64,000 nucleotides of DNA. Origin: [Actinobacillus] rossii. GTDB taxonomy: Bacteria > Pseudomonadota > Gammaproteobacteria > Enterobacterales > Pasteurellaceae. Within the stretch, counting starts at the first letter, position 1; the number at the start of each line of letters is the position of its first letter. Positions 36,628 through 48,542 of the stretch are shown here, one piece after another. The notes beneath the pieces are model-generated. The model saw only the letters and a list, made by a program, of their open reading frames with translations, made no database searches and was not told the DNA's origin. Made by a program: the position numbers and the translations under genes. The DNA lies in NCBI GenBank assembly GCA_900444965.1, contig UFRQ01000003.1, positions 248,001-312,000 on the forward strand, in the 5' to 3' direction.

Positions 36628-37953
36628 TTATTGTCCAAAACCTTTAAGGTTTGCTCTTTTCAAAGCAGATTCGTATTTAGTCGACATTAAGTGACTTTGA
36701 ACCTGTGCGATGAAATCCATAATAACCATTACAATAATTAGCAAAGATGTACCACCAAAATAAAATTGTACATTCCAAGCTGACATCATAATGTAAGGAA
36801 CCAAACATACGAATACAACATATAGACCGCCGATTAATGTTAAGCGAGCCATAATTTTATCAATATAACGTGATGTTTGTTCACCTGGTCTAATTCCGGG
36901 TATGAATGCGCCAGATTTTTTCAAATTATCGGCTGTATCACGTGGATTAAATTGCATTGCAGCATAAAAGAAACTAAAAAACATAATTGCAGCAGCATAC
37001 ACAATTAAATAAATCGGCTGACCTGGCTGCAACATCATCGCAAAATTAGTTAACCATTCAAAACTCGCACTCTCACCAAACCAAGAGCTAATCGTTGCCG
37101 GGAATAAAATAATGCTTGATGCAAAAATTGCTGGCATTACACCTGACATATTTACTTTTAGAGGTAAATGAGTCGAATGACCACCTAAAATTTGGCGACC
37201 TTGTTGACGTTTAGCATATTCCACTTTAATACGACGTTGTCCACGTTCTACGTAAACAACAAAATAAAGTACTGCAAATACAATTACGGCAATCAATAAA
37301 AGAACTAATGGGTGCATTTGCCCTTGACGAGCCTGCTCAATTGTATGCCCAATCGCAGCTGGTAAACCAGCAACGATACCTGCAAAGATAATAATCGAAA
37401 TACCATTGCCAATACCACGTTCAGTAATTTGCTCACCTAACCACATTAAGAACATAGTTCCAGTAACCAAACTAATCACAGCCGTAAAATAGAAAGCAAA
37501 ACCTAAGTTAGGCACAAGTCCTGAAATCATGCTAGGTAAACCAGTAGCAATACCAATAGCTTGTAGGGTAGCTAATCCTAGTGTCGTATAACGAGTATAT
37601 TTACTCATTTTACGACGACCAGCCTCACCTTCTTTTTTCAATTCACCTAATGCTGGATATACTGTCGCGAGTAATTGAATAATAATCGATGCCGAAATAT
37701 ACGGCATGATACCTAATGCAAAGATTGACGCTCGACTTAATGCACCACCAGAGAACATATTTAACATATCAATGATGGTGCCTTTTTGTTGTTCAAGCGA
37801 CTGAGCTAGCACAGCTGCATCAATACCAGGAACCGGAATGAAAGAACCAATACGGAAAACGATCAGTGCACCTAATACAAAAAGCAATCTACTTTTAAGT
37901 TCACTACTACCGCTTTGAGTACTTCTACTTTGATAACCTGGTTGCTTAGCCAT
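36628..37953 (-). CDS. secY: SecY protein-translocase channel subunit
   Basis: A 441-residue inner-membrane protein with ten hydrophobic segments that forms the Sec export channel. The N-terminal region after the basic lead has [20 protein letters not shown] and the plug and lateral-gate segments; [20 protein letters not shown] is characteristic. It lies between rplO and rpmJ, as usual. Export of the adhesins in this window would use this channel. Confidence 0.98.
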   Translation of the reverse strand: MAKQPGYQSRSTQSGSSELKSRLLFVLGALIVFRIGSFIPVPGIDAAVLAQSLEQQKGTIIDMLNMFSGGALSRASIFALGIMPYISASIIIQLLATVYPALGELKKEGEAGRRKMSKYTRYTTLGLATLQAIGIATGLPSMISGLVPNLGFAFYFTAVISLVTGTMFLMWLGEQITERGIGNGISIIIFAGIVAGLPAAIGHTIEQARQGQMHPLVLLLIAVIVFAVLYFVVYVERGQRRIKVEYAKRQQGRQILGGHSTHLPLKVNMSGVMPAIFASSIILFPATISSWFGESASFEWLTNFAMMLQPGQPIYLIVYAAAIMFFSFFYAAMQFNPRDTADNLKKSGAFIPGIRPGEQTSRYIDKIMARLTLIGGLYVVFVCLVPYIMMSAWNVQFYFGGTSLLIIVMVIMDFIAQVQSHLMSTKYESALKRANLKGFGQ

Positions 37954-37960
37954 TTGTTAA

Positions 37961-38395
37961 TTATTCCTCGATTGAACCGCCAGCAGCTTCAATTGCTGCT
38001 TTAGCACCTTTAGTCACACGTAAGCCACGAACTACTACTGCACCTTTAACTTCACCTGCAAAAATGACTTTTGCAAATTGAATATCTTTAGTCACAACAT
38101 TAGCTGCTTTCAATGTATCTAAAGTTACTACATTACCTTCAACTTTGGTCAAATCATTCAAACGAACTTCTGCAGTAACTGCAGCTTTCATTGAAGTAAA
38201 ACCAAATTTTGGTAAACGACGATATAAAGGCATTTGACCACCTTCGAAACCGCGACGAACTTTACCGCCGGTACGAGATTTCTGACCTTTATGACCACGG
38301 CCACCAGTTTTACCTAAACCAGAACCGATACCACGACCTAAACGCTTAGCACTGTGCTTAGCACCTTCAGCCGGAGATAGAGTATTTAAACGCAT
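37961..38395 (-). CDS. rplO: Ribosomal protein L15
   Basis: A 144-residue 50S protein with the [20 protein letters not shown] start and the Gly-rich basic segment [20 protein letters not shown]. It lies 8 bases before secY. Normal length and place. Confidence 0.98.
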   Translation of the reverse strand: MRLNTLSPAEGAKHSAKRLGRGIGSGLGKTGGRGHKGQKSRTGGKVRRGFEGGQMPLYRRLPKFGFTSMKAAVTAEVRLNDLTKVEGNVVTLDTLKAANVVTKDIQFAKVIFAGEVKGAVVVRGLRVTKGAKAAIEAAGGSIEE

Positions 38396-38399
38396 TCTA

Positions 38400-38579
38400 T
38401 TACTCCTCCACTTTAACCATGTATGAAACTTGGTTAATCATACCGCGTACTGCTGGAGTATCAATTAACTCAACGGTGTGATGCATATGGCGAAGACCAA
38501 GACCACGTAGAGTAGCTTTATGTTTCGGTAAACGAGCGATAGAGCTACGAACTTGTGTTACTTTAATAGTTTTAGCCAT
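38400..38579 (-). CDS. rpmD: Ribosomal protein L30
   Basis: A 59-residue 50S protein. The true start is the ATG at 38579 ([20 protein letters not shown]); an ATG two codons earlier is less likely. It lies in the usual slot between rpsE and rplO. Confidence 0.97.
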
Positions 38580-38585
38580 TATCAA

Positions 38586-39454
<869 letters not shown>

Positions 39455-39467
39455 AGTGTTACCTTAA

Positions 39468-40001
39468 TTATTTTTTCTTCGCTTCTTTAGTACGAACAAC
39501 TTCATCAGCATAACGAACACCTTTACCTTTATAAGGTTCTGGTTTACGGTATGCACGAATATCTGCTGCTACTTGACCAATTAATTGTTTGTCAGCACCT
39601 TTCAACACGATTTCGGTTTGTGATGGACATTCTGCAGTAATACCTGCTGGTAAAGTATGTTCAACAGGGTGAGAGAAACCTAAGCTTAAGCCAACAACGT
39701 TGCCTTTAACTTGTGCACGGTAACCAACACCTACAAGTTGTAATTTTTTGGTGAAGCCTTCAGTAACACCGATAACCATTGCATTAACCAATGCTCGAGC
39801 AGTACCAGCTTGTGCATCTGCACCAACAATACCCTCACGTGGAGCAAAAGTTAATACACCATTATCTTGTTTAACTTCGACTGAGTTATGAATGTCACGA
39901 GATAACTCGCCATTCTTACCTTTCACTGTTAATAGCTGACCGTTGAGTTTTACTTCAACACCGGCAGGAATATTAACAGGTGCTTTAGCAACACGAGACA
40001 T
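39468..40001 (-). CDS. rplF: Ribosomal protein L6
   Basis: A 177-residue 50S protein at the factor-binding site. It is identified by [40 protein letters not shown] and the C-terminal [14 protein letters not shown] motif. Confidence 0.98.
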   Translation of the reverse strand: MSRVAKAPVNIPAGVEVKLNGQLLTVKGKNGELSRDIHNSVEVKQDNGVLTFAPREGIVGADAQAGTARALVNAMVIGVTEGFTKKLQLVGVGYRAQVKGNVVGLSLGFSHPVEHTLPAGITAECPSQTEIVLKGADKQLIGQVAADIRAYRKPEPYKGKGVRYADEVVRTKEAKKK

Positions 40002-40016
40002 TATCCTACCTCTCTA

Positions 40017-40409
40017 TTAAGCTACATAACAGATGATTTCGCCGCCTAAACCCGCTTGGCGAGCAGCACGGTCAGTCATCACACCTTTAGATGTAGAAAC
40101 TACAGCGACACCTAAACCACCCATTACTTTTGGTAATTCGTCTTTACGTTTGTAAATACGAAGACCAGGACGGCTCACACGTTGAATGCTTTCTACAACT
40201 GGTTTACCTTGGAAATATTTTAAAGTAATTTCCAATTCAGGTTTAACACCTTCTAAAACTTTAACGCTTTCAATATAACCTTCAGCAGCTAATACGTTGG
40301 CAATTGCCACTTTTAGCTTGGAAGAAGGCATACTGATCGCAACTTTATTCGCAGCTTGCCCGTTACGAATGCGGGTCAACATATCTGCGATTGGATCTTG
40401 CATACTCAT
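40017..40409 (-). CDS. rpsH: Ribosomal protein S8
   Basis: A 130-residue 30S assembly protein; in E. coli it is the translational repressor of the spc operon. It has the [20 protein letters not shown] start and [20 protein letters not shown] end. It lies between rpsN and rplF. Confidence 0.98.
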   Translation of the reverse strand: MSMQDPIADMLTRIRNGQAANKVAISMPSSKLKVAIANVLAAEGYIESVKVLEGVKPELEITLKYFQGKPVVESIQRVSRPGLRIYKRKDELPKVMGGLGVAVVSTSKGVMTDRAARQAGLGGEIICYVA

Positions 40410-40446
40410 TGTATTCTATTCTCCGATTCCAAAATAAAGTGGTAAA

Positions 40447-40752
40447 TTACCAACTTGCTTTTTTAAGGCCAGGGATTTCGCCACGCATTGCTGCTTCGCG
40501 AACCTTGATACGGCTCAAGCCAAACTTACGAAGAACGCCGTGTGGACGTCCAGTTTGGCGGCAGCGGTTACGTTGGCGGCTTGGGCTTGCATCACGCGGT
40601 AAAGATTGTAATTTTAATACCGCACTCCAACGCTCTTCGTCAGATGAATTAGCGTCAGAAATGATTTTTTTCAATTCTACACGTTTAGCATAGAATTTTT
40701 CAGCCAATTTAACGCGTTTTACATCGCGTGCTTTCATTGATTGTTTAGCCAT
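40447..40752 (-). CDS. rpsN: Ribosomal protein S14
   Basis: A 101-residue 30S protein of the long, zinc-free type: there is no CxxC pair, and the C-terminal [20 protein letters not shown] block is present. It lies 11 bases after rplE. Confidence 0.98.
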   Translation of the reverse strand: MAKQSMKARDVKRVKLAEKFYAKRVELKKIISDANSSDEERWSAVLKLQSLPRDASPSRQRNRCRQTGRPHGVLRKFGLSRIKVREAAMRGEIPGLKKASW

Positions 40753-40763
40753 TGTAACCTGCC

Positions 40764-41632
<869 letters not shown>

Positions 41633-41642
41633 TACGTTCTCC

Positions 41643-42026
<384 letters not shown>

Positions 42027-42081
42027 TTAATTAAATAAAACACCCTTTCGGGACTACTCACCCAATGTAAGCAGTCCGCGG

Positions 42082-42110
42082 AGTTTATCAAATAAGGTTA
42101 TCGAAATCAA
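42082..42110 (-). promoter_or_regulatory. Predicted sigma-70 promoter of the spc operon
   Basis: On the minus strand TTGATT (42105-42110) and TAAACT (42082-42087) are 17 bases apart, followed by a GC-rich CCGCGG discriminator typical of growth-rate-controlled promoters. It lies about 70 bases upstream of the rplN start. Confidence 0.6.
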
Positions 42111-42191
42111 CTAGAATTTATCAATATAATCGAAGAAATGGAAACATCAACTTCTCTATTAAAAAGCCAGCGCTAGGAAAGGAAATGTCAT

Positions 42192-42234
42192 AAAAAAAGA
42201 CCGCACTTTACAGCTCTAAAGTGCGGTCTTTTTT
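42192..42234 (-). terminator. rho terminator built from two inverted uptake sequences
   Basis: AAAGACCGCACTTTA and TAAAGTGCGGTCTTT pair around a short CAGCTC loop; each arm contains the AAGTGCGGT uptake core. T tracts lie on both sides, so it can work in both directions. It begins 8 bases after the rho stop. Confidence 0.9.
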
Positions 42235-42242
42235 ACGGTATT

Positions 42243-43505
42243 TTATGAACGTTTCATAATTTCGAAAAATTCTTCGTTTGTTTTTGCTACCATTAATTTA
42301 TCAATCAGGAATTCCATAGCTTCTACTTCACCCATTGGATTAAGAATTTTGCGTAAAATCCACATTTTTTGTAATTCATCCGGTGTAGTAAGCAAGTCTT
42401 CCTTACGAGTACCAGAACGATTAAAGTCGATAGCAGGGAACACACGTTTTTCCGCAATTTTACGTGATAAGTGCAATTCCATATTACCAGTACCTTTGAA
42501 CTCTTCAAAGATGACTTCATCCATCTTCGACCCCGTATCCACAAGTGCAGTAGCAATAATAGTTAAACTACCACCTTCTTCCACATTACGAGCCGCACCA
42601 AAGAAACGCTTTGGACGATGCAATGCATTAGCATCCACACCACCAGAGAGAATTTTACCTGATGCAGGTGTCACAGTATTGTATGCGCGTGCTAAACGAG
42701 TAATGGAATCAAGCAAAATGACCACGTCTTTTTTATGTTCTACAGAACGTTTCGCTTTTTCGATAACCATTTCAGCCACTTGTACATGGCGCGCAGCGGG
42801 TTCATCAAAGGTTGATGCAATGACTTCACCGCGTACGGTGCGCTGCATTTCGGTTACTTCTTCTGGACGTTCATCAATTAACAACACAATCAATTCACAT
42901 TCTGGATAATTATGCGTAATGCTTTGTGCAATGTTTTGAAGTAATACGGTTTTACCCGCTTTAGGTGGTGCCACGATCAGACCACGTTGACCTTTACCAA
43001 TCGGTGAAGCAAGATCCAGAATACGAGCCGTTAAGTCTTCTGTTGAACCATTGCCACGTTCCATACGTAAACGAGAATTCGCATGTAATGGTGTTAAGTT
43101 TTCAAATAAAATTTTACTACGTGATACCTCAGGTTTATCGTCGTTAACTTGGTCAACTTTCAACAAAGCAAAATAACGTTCCCCTTCTTTTGGTGGACGT
43201 ATTTTACCTTCAACTTTATCACCTGTTTGTAAGTTAAAACGACGAATTTGGCTTGGACTCACATAAATATCATCAGGGCCAGCTAAATATGAGCTATCCG
43301 CTGAGCGTAAAAAGCCAAAGCCATCTGGCAAAATTTCTAATACACCACCGCCAAAAATATCTTCACCACTTTTCGCGTGTTGTTTTAGAATTGCAAAGAC
43401 AATGTCTTGTTTACGTAAACGAGCTAAATTCTCTAAGCCCATTTGACCTTCGCCAAGCTCAACTAAAGTTGAAACGGGCGTATTTTTCAGTTCTGTTAAA
43501 TGCAT
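42243..43505 (-). CDS. rho: Transcription termination factor Rho
   Basis: A 420-residue hexameric RNA helicase that ends transcription. It has an N-terminal helical and cold-shock-like RNA-binding domain ([20 protein letters not shown] near residues 61-80), Walker [11 protein letters not shown] (about 180), Walker [15 protein letters not shown]-loop [20 protein letters not shown], and R-loop [11 protein letters not shown]. Full length. It is divergent from rhlB, matching the enterobacterial rho-trxA-rhlB neighbourhood but without trxA. Confidence 0.98.
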   Translation of the reverse strand: MHLTELKNTPVSTLVELGEGQMGLENLARLRKQDIVFAILKQHAKSGEDIFGGGVLEILPDGFGFLRSADSSYLAGPDDIYVSPSQIRRFNLQTGDKVEGKIRPPKEGERYFALLKVDQVNDDKPEVSRSKILFENLTPLHANSRLRMERGNGSTEDLTARILDLASPIGKGQRGLIVAPPKAGKTVLLQNIAQSITHNYPECELIVLLIDERPEEVTEMQRTVRGEVIASTFDEPAARHVQVAEMVIEKAKRSVEHKKDVVILLDSITRLARAYNTVTPASGKILSGGVDANALHRPKRFFGAARNVEEGGSLTIIATALVDTGSKMDEVIFEEFKGTGNMELHLSRKIAEKRVFPAIDFNRSGTRKEDLLTTPDELQKMWILRKILNPMGEVEAMEFLIDKLMVAKTNEEFFEIMKRS

Positions 43506-43704
43506 AATTGAAATTTTGAGTTAATTTGATTGGATATTTTGATACGACACCATATATAAGCCTTAGATGCCGTTTTGAATGGGCGTAAAGTTACCACTAA
43601 ATAAGTGCTCTGTCTAGTTTTTTCGACAAAAAGTGCGGTTAAATTTAGGGATATTTTGCATATCGTGCTATGCTAACACCAAATTTCACTTTATATCTCA
43701 TATT

Positions 43705-44916
43705 ATGACAACAGAACATTTATCTCAGCAACGTTTTACTGACCTACCTCTAAATCCTAAAGTCCTTGCTGCATTGCAAAGTAAAGGGTTTGAATACTGC
43801 ACGCCAATTCAAGCATTATCATTGCCAATTACATTACAAGGCAAAGACGTTGCAGGGCAAGCCCAAACAGGGACAGGTAAAACCATGGCATTTTTAACGG
43901 CAACTTTCCACCATTTATTAGAAAATCCGTTTGACTCTATCCCAAACCAACCGCGAGCCTTAATTTTAGCCCCAACACGCGAACTCGCTGTACAAATCGC
44001 TCATGATGCGGAATCCCTTGTAAAAACAACCGGATTACGCACCGCACTTGCTTATGGTGGCGATGGTTATGATAAACAATTAAAAGCGATTGAGCAGGGT
44101 GTTGATGTCTTAATTGGCACAACAGGGCGCATAATTGATTATGTGAAACAAGGCATTATCAATTTAAGTCATATTCAAGTCGTTGTCCTTGATGAAGCAG
44201 ATCGCATGTTCGATCTAGGCTTTATTAAAGACATTCGCTACTTATTACGTAAATGCCCTACCCCTAAAAATCGCTTAACAATGCTTTTTTCTGCCACACT
44301 TTCCTACAAAGTGCGCGAACTCGCCTTTGAAGATATGAACGAACCGGAATATGTGGAAATCGAACCATTACAACGTACAGGACATCGTATTAAAGAAGAA
44401 CTATTCTACCCATCTAACGAAGACAAGATCGCCTTATTAATGACTTTGTTAGAAGAAGAATGGCCTGAACGTTGTATTATTTTTTCTAACACAAAACATG
44501 GTTGCGAAAAAATTTGGGGTTACCTTGCCGCTGATGGGCATCGTGTAGGTTTGCTTACTGGCGACGTAGCACAGAAAAAACGCTTAAGTTTGCTGAAGCA
44601 ATTTACAGAGGGAGAATTAGATATTCTCGTTGCAACAGATGTTGCTGCACGAGGACTACATATTCCCGATGTCACTCACGTGTTCAATTATGATCTACCT
44701 GATGATCGTGAAGATTATGTGCATCGAATTGGGCGAACAGGACGTGCTGGTGAAAGCGGCGTATCTATCAGCTTTGCTTGCGAACAATATGCAATGAACT
44801 TACCCGCTATCGAAGAATATATTGGACACAGTATTCCAGTTAGCCAATATGATCCTCATTCATTAATAGATAATTTACCAAAACCCTTGCGTATTCAGCG
44901 GCCCAGCTGTCTTTGA
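43705..44916 (+). CDS. rhlB: DEAD-box RNA helicase RhlB, with shortened C-terminus
   Basis: A 403-residue ATP-dependent helicase of the RNA degradosome. I chose the ATG at 43705 ([20 protein letters not shown]); frames upstream lack family similarity. Motifs: [10 protein letters not shown] (Walker A), [24 protein letters not shown] (DEAD), SATL, and [10 protein letters not shown]. Similarity to E. coli RhlB runs to [11 protein letters not shown], then only SCL follows, where E. coli has a basic Arg-rich tail of about 20 residues. The tail may have been cut by the integrative element that begins here, or may be naturally short in this lineage. An uptake sequence lies upstream near 43632. Confidence 0.93.
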   Translation: MTTEHLSQQRFTDLPLNPKVLAALQSKGFEYCTPIQALSLPITLQGKDVAGQAQTGTGKTMAFLTATFHHLLENPFDSIPNQPRALILAPTRELAVQIAHDAESLVKTTGLRTALAYGGDGYDKQLKAIEQGVDVLIGTTGRIIDYVKQGIINLSHIQVVVLDEADRMFDLGFIKDIRYLLRKCPTPKNRLTMLFSATLSYKVRELAFEDMNEPEYVEIEPLQRTGHRIKEELFYPSNEDKIALLMTLLEEEWPERCIIFSNTKHGCEKIWGYLAADGHRVGLLTGDVAQKKRLSLLKQFTEGELDILVATDVAARGLHIPDVTHVFNYDLPDDREDYVHRIGRTGRAGESGVSISFACEQYAMNLPAIEEYIGHSIPVSQYDPHSLIDNLPKPLRIQRPSCL

Positions 44917-45645
44917 ATTACAAGCATTAAACCCTTGAAAATACTGGAAAGTGATTTTTGAAAATGCAAAACGTACCCTTAAATGTACCCTTATTTTAAA
45001 AAGTCATCTTTGAAATTGATTGTTTTTCAGGCTGTAAGCTCAGGTATAAGAAATAAATTCTAGCATAAAAAGCAAGTCCCCTTTTTTAAAAAATTTTTAG
45101 CTACAAAACTACAAAACACGGACAAAGCCTTTTACCATAAGGATTTATGGTACTTTTATCATAGAAATATACAGCTACAGAAAACTACAAAAAAGCTACT
45201 ATAACTACAAAATTGAGCCAATAAACAGCAAATCTCTATAATTTTGCATATAAAAACTGTAATAGCTTTCCTTGTTTGTATGATGTGTAGTGTGGGTGGG
45301 GGTGAGAAAATCGCTATAGGTTTTGCTTATGAAAACCGCTTAGGGAACTCAATTTTTACAACCGCGAAATTAGAAATCTGAAATACTGCAAACTTACATG
45401 GGGTTGTTTTTAAAAATCACTCGACCAAATTTTCGGCTTAGTAACTCATTGTTTTTAAAGCTAAGCTGAAAACTAAGCTCTGCAAAATCCAGCTTTAAAT
45501 AGTGAATTTTAAGATCGCTCATTTGTTTAAAATAACAAGCCTTGTTATTTTAAGGTATTAAAGAAAATCAGCGTCAACAATCCCAACATCTGCCGACATC
45601 ATTCTAAGCATAACTATTCACTTTCAATCATAAGATGATGATGAC
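44917..45645. other. Non-coding stretch at the left of the integrative element
   Basis: About 730 bases without a supportable gene on either strand. A short direct repeat ACGTACCCTTAAATGTACCCTTA lies near 44971-44993 (repeat unit GTACCCTTA). TTCAGGCTGTAA at about 45029 recurs near 52609 beyond the integrase, a possible integrase arm site or element-end repeat. Confidence 0.4.
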
Positions 45646-45772
45646 TAGAACCCTGAAAATTAGGCGAAAACCGCGAGCCCGCAACCCCGTGGAAAGCCTA
45701 CCACCCCTTGGGAGTACCTTTTATTAGAAACGCTCCCCAATTTTGGGGAGACGTCAACTTTGTAGGGTTCTA
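45646..45772. ncRNA. Structured RNA candidate, possibly a C4-type phage antisense RNA
   Basis: TAGAACCCT (45646-45654) and AGGGTTCTA (45764-45772) would close a 127-base domain. Inside lie a GC-rich block (AACCGCGAGCCCGCAACCCC, then GTGGAAAGCCTACCACCCC) and the hairpin CTCCCC-AATTTT-GGGGAG. This block stands out in an AT-rich, gene-free area. Small C4/CI antisense RNAs that control immunity are typical of P1/P4-like elements with Icd/Ash genes, and the layout fits, but I cannot verify the family or strand. Confidence 0.5.
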
Positions 45773-46488
45773 ATTCAGGTTTTATCAGGTCTTAATATCT
45801 ACATTTGACTACTAAGCTAGTTATTTTCTGAAGTTTTCTGAAGTTTTCCTATTCCTTACCGTAATATTACCGTTATGCGTTAGCTCTTTTCTGTTCGTGG
45901 GTATCAGGATTTTCTTTATACCCTCGATTTTTCGGCTCAGTGTCCAAATATTTAAACCGTTAAATCACGCCTATTTTTGATTAAGTAGCCTTTTTCTTTC
46001 TATTGGCGGATTGGCTTCCTTACGATTCCCATAAATGTATATTTTTTGTACTTTACACATTCTAAAGTTATTGTTTGTTATGGTTTATAACGTAAGTTGA
46101 GTAGGCTTACAGTCGTAAAATTTCGTCAATCGCTCTACAATCAATTAAAAATGTTTGGCAGTACATTCCTATGTCTTTATCAAGAAAATTTATTAACGCG
46201 CTATTTATGGCGGTAATTTTTGATGTTTGATGTATATCATAATCTATAAAAATGAAATTACTGCTTTTATGGTTATTTTGCGCCATAAATTAGGGCAATC
46301 TTAGCATTATTTATCTGATGTGGTTTTACAAGGAGTAATAGGCGCGCTTTGTGGATATTGGTGTGCTCTATTAGAAAAGTTAACTTTTGAAGTTTGATTT
46401 TAACGGACTCAAAATCGAGTCCGTCAGGTTATTAATAGTTTAAATCTATTAAAATAAATTTATTGATTGGAAATTTATTTTTTTGATA
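45773..46488. other. Non-coding stretch between the RNA candidate and the repeat array
   Basis: About 700 AT-rich bases with no convincing reading frame or tRNA. A short tandem TTTTCTGAAG repeat occurs near 45830-45850. Nothing else is recognisable. Confidence 0.35.
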
Positions 46489-46622
46489 GTTAAATTTTAA
46501 CGTAATGACCCCTAAAATTTAACGTAATTTACGTTAATTTTTAACGTAACTCTTTTTCTATTACGTTAAATTTTAACGTAGTCAGCCCATTTTTACCCAC
46601 TCAATTACGTTAAATTTTAACT
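46489..46622. repeat. Iteron-like array of ACGTTAAATTTTAACGT repeats
   Basis: Five copies or half-copies of a near-palindromic unit lie in 134 bases: about 46489-46505, 46513-46527, 46529-46549, 46560-46580 and 46604-46622. Each contains TTAAATTTTAACGTA or its complement. They end exactly at the 3' end of the winged-helix gene. Such AT-rich repeats beside a DNA-binding protein gene suggest a replication origin or an autoregulatory operator. Confidence 0.6.
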
Positions 46623-47130
46623 ACCTTATATATATTATAGCCATATACTCTATTATTTTTTGAGAGAACACGAAAAAAATAGGTGAAATCATACAGGCGG
46701 TCAAAATCGCATTTTTTTTCCAACTATCTCGTGGGCGTAAAGTTTCTTCTAAAATGGTTACATTGCCTTTTTTAATTGTATTGAACCTATAGCACGTTAA
46801 CGCGTAAAGCGTACATTGATTTTTTCCACCTTGTCTTGTGACTTCTAGGAAGTTTGCATTTACAAGTTCGTCTAATGCAGTTTTTAATGTTCTTGAAGAT
46901 AAGCCAAATGTTTCTTTGGCTTTATCCTGTTGAGCTATTAAATCGCCGTTGTTGTATTTGTTGTAGGTTGAACACAGTTTTACAAATACCCACTTCGCTG
47001 AAAGAGAAAGCGCGGTAAATTCTTCACTGTTGATTAAATCATGTCGTAACGGTGTAAAGGTATTTCCGTTCAGTGATTTTTGAAACTCACTTTTAGACGT
47101 GCCGCGCCCTTTAGATTTCGCGTAACTCAT
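46621..47130 (-). CDS. Winged-helix protein, possible replication initiator of the element
   Basis: A 169-residue protein (start at 47130, preceded by AGGTGGTGGT; an ATG 18 bases earlier is possible). The middle carries a helix-turn-helix-like region (ALSLSAKWVFVKLCSTYNKY; FGLSSRTLKTALDELVNANF) as in phage and plasmid replication or regulatory proteins. The last 25 residues are hydrophobic and unlike the rest, so the end may be altered. It is immediately followed by the iteron-like array, which suggests that it binds those repeats. No family named. Confidence 0.55.
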   Translation of the reverse strand: MSYAKSKGRGTSKSEFQKSLNGNTFTPLRHDLINSEEFTALSLSAKWVFVKLCSTYNKYNNGDLIAQQDKAKETFGLSSRTLKTALDELVNANFLEVTRQGGKNQCTLYALTCYRFNTIKKGNVTILEETLRPRDSWKKNAILTACMISPIFFVFSQKIIEYMAIIYIR

Positions 47131-47138
47131 ACCACCAC

Positions 47139-47459
47139 CTACAGACAATCTTTTTTAATTATTGATACAGCAGACAATACGCGCCCTAATATATCCGCTT
47201 TGCCTATTCTGTTTTTTGCTTGCTCTTTTGCCTTGATTGCGTCTTTTAGGCTGTAATATTCGCCTACATCTTCCTGTTCACCGTTAGAGTAAACAAAAAC
47301 CAACTCGCAAATGGTTTTGCTGGTGGGGTTAATGGCAATAATGCAGTCATGACGAGCCTTTATCTGCTGTGCTTTTGCTAATGCGCTCTCTTGGCTTTCT
47401 GCAGTTAACATTTCAATCTTGCCGTTTTGGTGCTTAATTCTTATTTGATACATATTCAC
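47139..47459 (-). CDS. Small protein of unknown function
   Basis: A 106-residue soluble protein (MNMYQIRIKHQNGKIEMLTA). It contains two similar segments, each with beta-strand-like YQIRI/ELVFVYSNGE followed by an Ala/Lys-rich helix (SALAKAQQIKAR; KDAIKAKEQAKN), suggesting an internal duplication of a small fold. The 3-base gap to the next gene indicates an operon. No named family. Confidence 0.5.
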   Translation of the reverse strand: MNMYQIRIKHQNGKIEMLTAESQESALAKAQQIKARHDCIIAINPTSKTICELVFVYSNGEQEDVGEYYSLKDAIKAKEQAKNRIGKADILGRVLSAVSIIKKDCL

Positions 47460-47462
47460 CCC

Positions 47463-47639
47463 CTACAGTTCTTCTTCAAGTGTCATGACGCTATCTAAAA
47501 TCAATTTATGAATGTTTCTAATAGCTGTTTGGATAGTGGCGGGATCGATTTCTTCCACTTTGGCTTTAGTGATAATTTCTGCAACGGCTTGAACTTCCCA
47601 TAACTGAGATAGAGCGGTTTGAATTTCAGGACTACGCAT
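47463..47639 (-). CDS. Very small protein of unknown function
   Basis: A 58-residue acidic, helical protein (MRSPEIQTALSQLWEVQAVA) starting at 47639, overlapping the previous gene by 8 bases. A longer frame from 47672 exists but would lie wholly in the upstream gene. No family is recognised. Tight packing supports it being real. Confidence 0.5.
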   Translation of the reverse strand: MRSPEIQTALSQLWEVQAVAEIITKAKVEEIDPATIQTAIRNIHKLILDSVMTLEEEL

Positions 47640-48216
47640 AAACCACCCCCAACACAACAAAGAACGGGGCAATTTTGGCGCGTGCTTGTGCTAATGTATC
47701 GGCATTAATGCGCACGGTGTATTTTGGAAAAGCTGAATAGTGTTTTGCGGTATTGCGTAAATCTGAACGGTTTACGGCTTTGAATAGGTAGACCATGGCT
47801 GATAACTCCATTAGTAATTTTGAAGAAGTTACCGCTTGAAGTTCTGACGCTTTAGGGCGGTAACGTGTAACGGGGTCAGAAACTGCGACTAATGGAACAC
47901 AGCAAAGGGCGAAACCTTTCCCATTACACGCCACCATAGAAAGAAATTTTATCAATCCAAATTTGGATTGGTTAATTTCATACGTTGAAGAAATACTGTC
48001 AAATTTGACCGCACTTTCTTTAGGTGTGTGTAAGCCACGAATAAAAAAAGCGCAAGGCGCGCTATTATTCGCCATTAGTAAATTATTCGAGTTCTGACGC
48101 TCGGTAGTCGATTTTGCGACTACGGTACAAGAATAGATTGCTTTTGGTGTTTTTTCAATAAAAACATCATGAAAAATATTTAAGAGAGTGCTATACTCTG
48201 CATTAGTTAATTTCAT
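47632..48216 (-). CDS. Ash/Icd-like phage protein
   Basis: A 194-residue protein of the type annotated in Haemophilus prophages as host cell division inhibitor Icd-like or Ash family; recognition rests on blocks such as LIKFLSMVACNGKGFALCCV, VTRYRPKASELQAVTSSKLL and KYTVRINADTLAQARAKIAP. P1 Icd blocks host septation and P4 Ash is a derepression protein; which applies here is unknown. An uptake sequence lies inside near 48014. A hairpin (CCGTTCATTTGAACGG) lies just upstream of its start region, and the C4-like RNA candidate is in the same element. Confidence 0.6.
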   Translation of the reverse strand: MKLTNAEYSTLLNIFHDVFIEKTPKAIYSCTVVAKSTTERQNSNNLLMANNSAPCAFFIRGLHTPKESAVKFDSISSTYEINQSKFGLIKFLSMVACNGKGFALCCVPLVAVSDPVTRYRPKASELQAVTSSKLLMELSAMVYLFKAVNRSDLRNTAKHYSAFPKYTVRINADTLAQARAKIAPFFVVLGVVYA

Positions 48217-48232
48217 AGTTAAATCATCTCAA

Positions 48233-48254
48233 GCCGTTCATTTGAACGGTTTTT
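48233..48254 (+). terminator. Hairpin with T tract upstream of the Ash/Icd-like gene
   Basis: CCGTTCA-TT-TGAACGG is followed by TTTTTT on the plus strand. No plus-strand gene is seen upstream. On the minus strand the same hairpin lies about 16-35 bases 5' of the Ash/Icd-like ATG and could affect its translation. Confidence 0.45.
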
Positions 48255-48260
48255 TATTGG

Positions 48261-48542
48261 TTATTTATTCGTATTAGTGAGTTCTGCCGCACGTTTTTCT
48301 ATCTGCGTGAGCATTTTTTTAGCAAAAAGCAATTCAGTTTCTAAGAACGCTGTCGGCAATCGTTCAAAATCCGCCATAAGCAACGCAACACGCGATTTTT
48401 GCACTTGAATCAAGTCTTCTATTGGGTAAGGCTCTTCGTCGCTGTAAAGGCTCATGAAGACGAATAAATGGCTATTCCGATTTGTGATGTAATGCTCAAT
48501 AGCCATAGGGCGCAAAAATTCTTTAGCGGTTTTACATCTCAT
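48261..48542 (-). CDS. Small protein of unknown function
   Basis: A 93-residue protein (MRCKTAKEFLRPMAIEHYIT) overlapping the upstream gene end by 11 bases. The second half is helical (LETELLFAKKMLTQIEKRAA). An internal start at MAIEHYI is possible. No family recognised; its place inside the element operon is the main support. Confidence 0.5.
   Translation of the reverse strand: MRCKTAKEFLRPMAIEHYITNRNSHLFVFMSLYSDEEPYPIEDLIQVQKSRVALLMADFERLPTAFLETELLFAKKMLTQIEKRAAELTNTNK

Noticed and set aside
44890..44912. Left attachment-site copy of the tRNA 3' end at the rhlB stop
   Set aside because: Only CCCAGCTG plus a nearby TTGAA are shared, well short of a normal tRNA-type att core.
46489..46622. 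CRISPR array
   Set aside because: The repeats are near-palindromic, irregularly spaced by short gaps, have no spacers of uniform length, and there are no cas genes.
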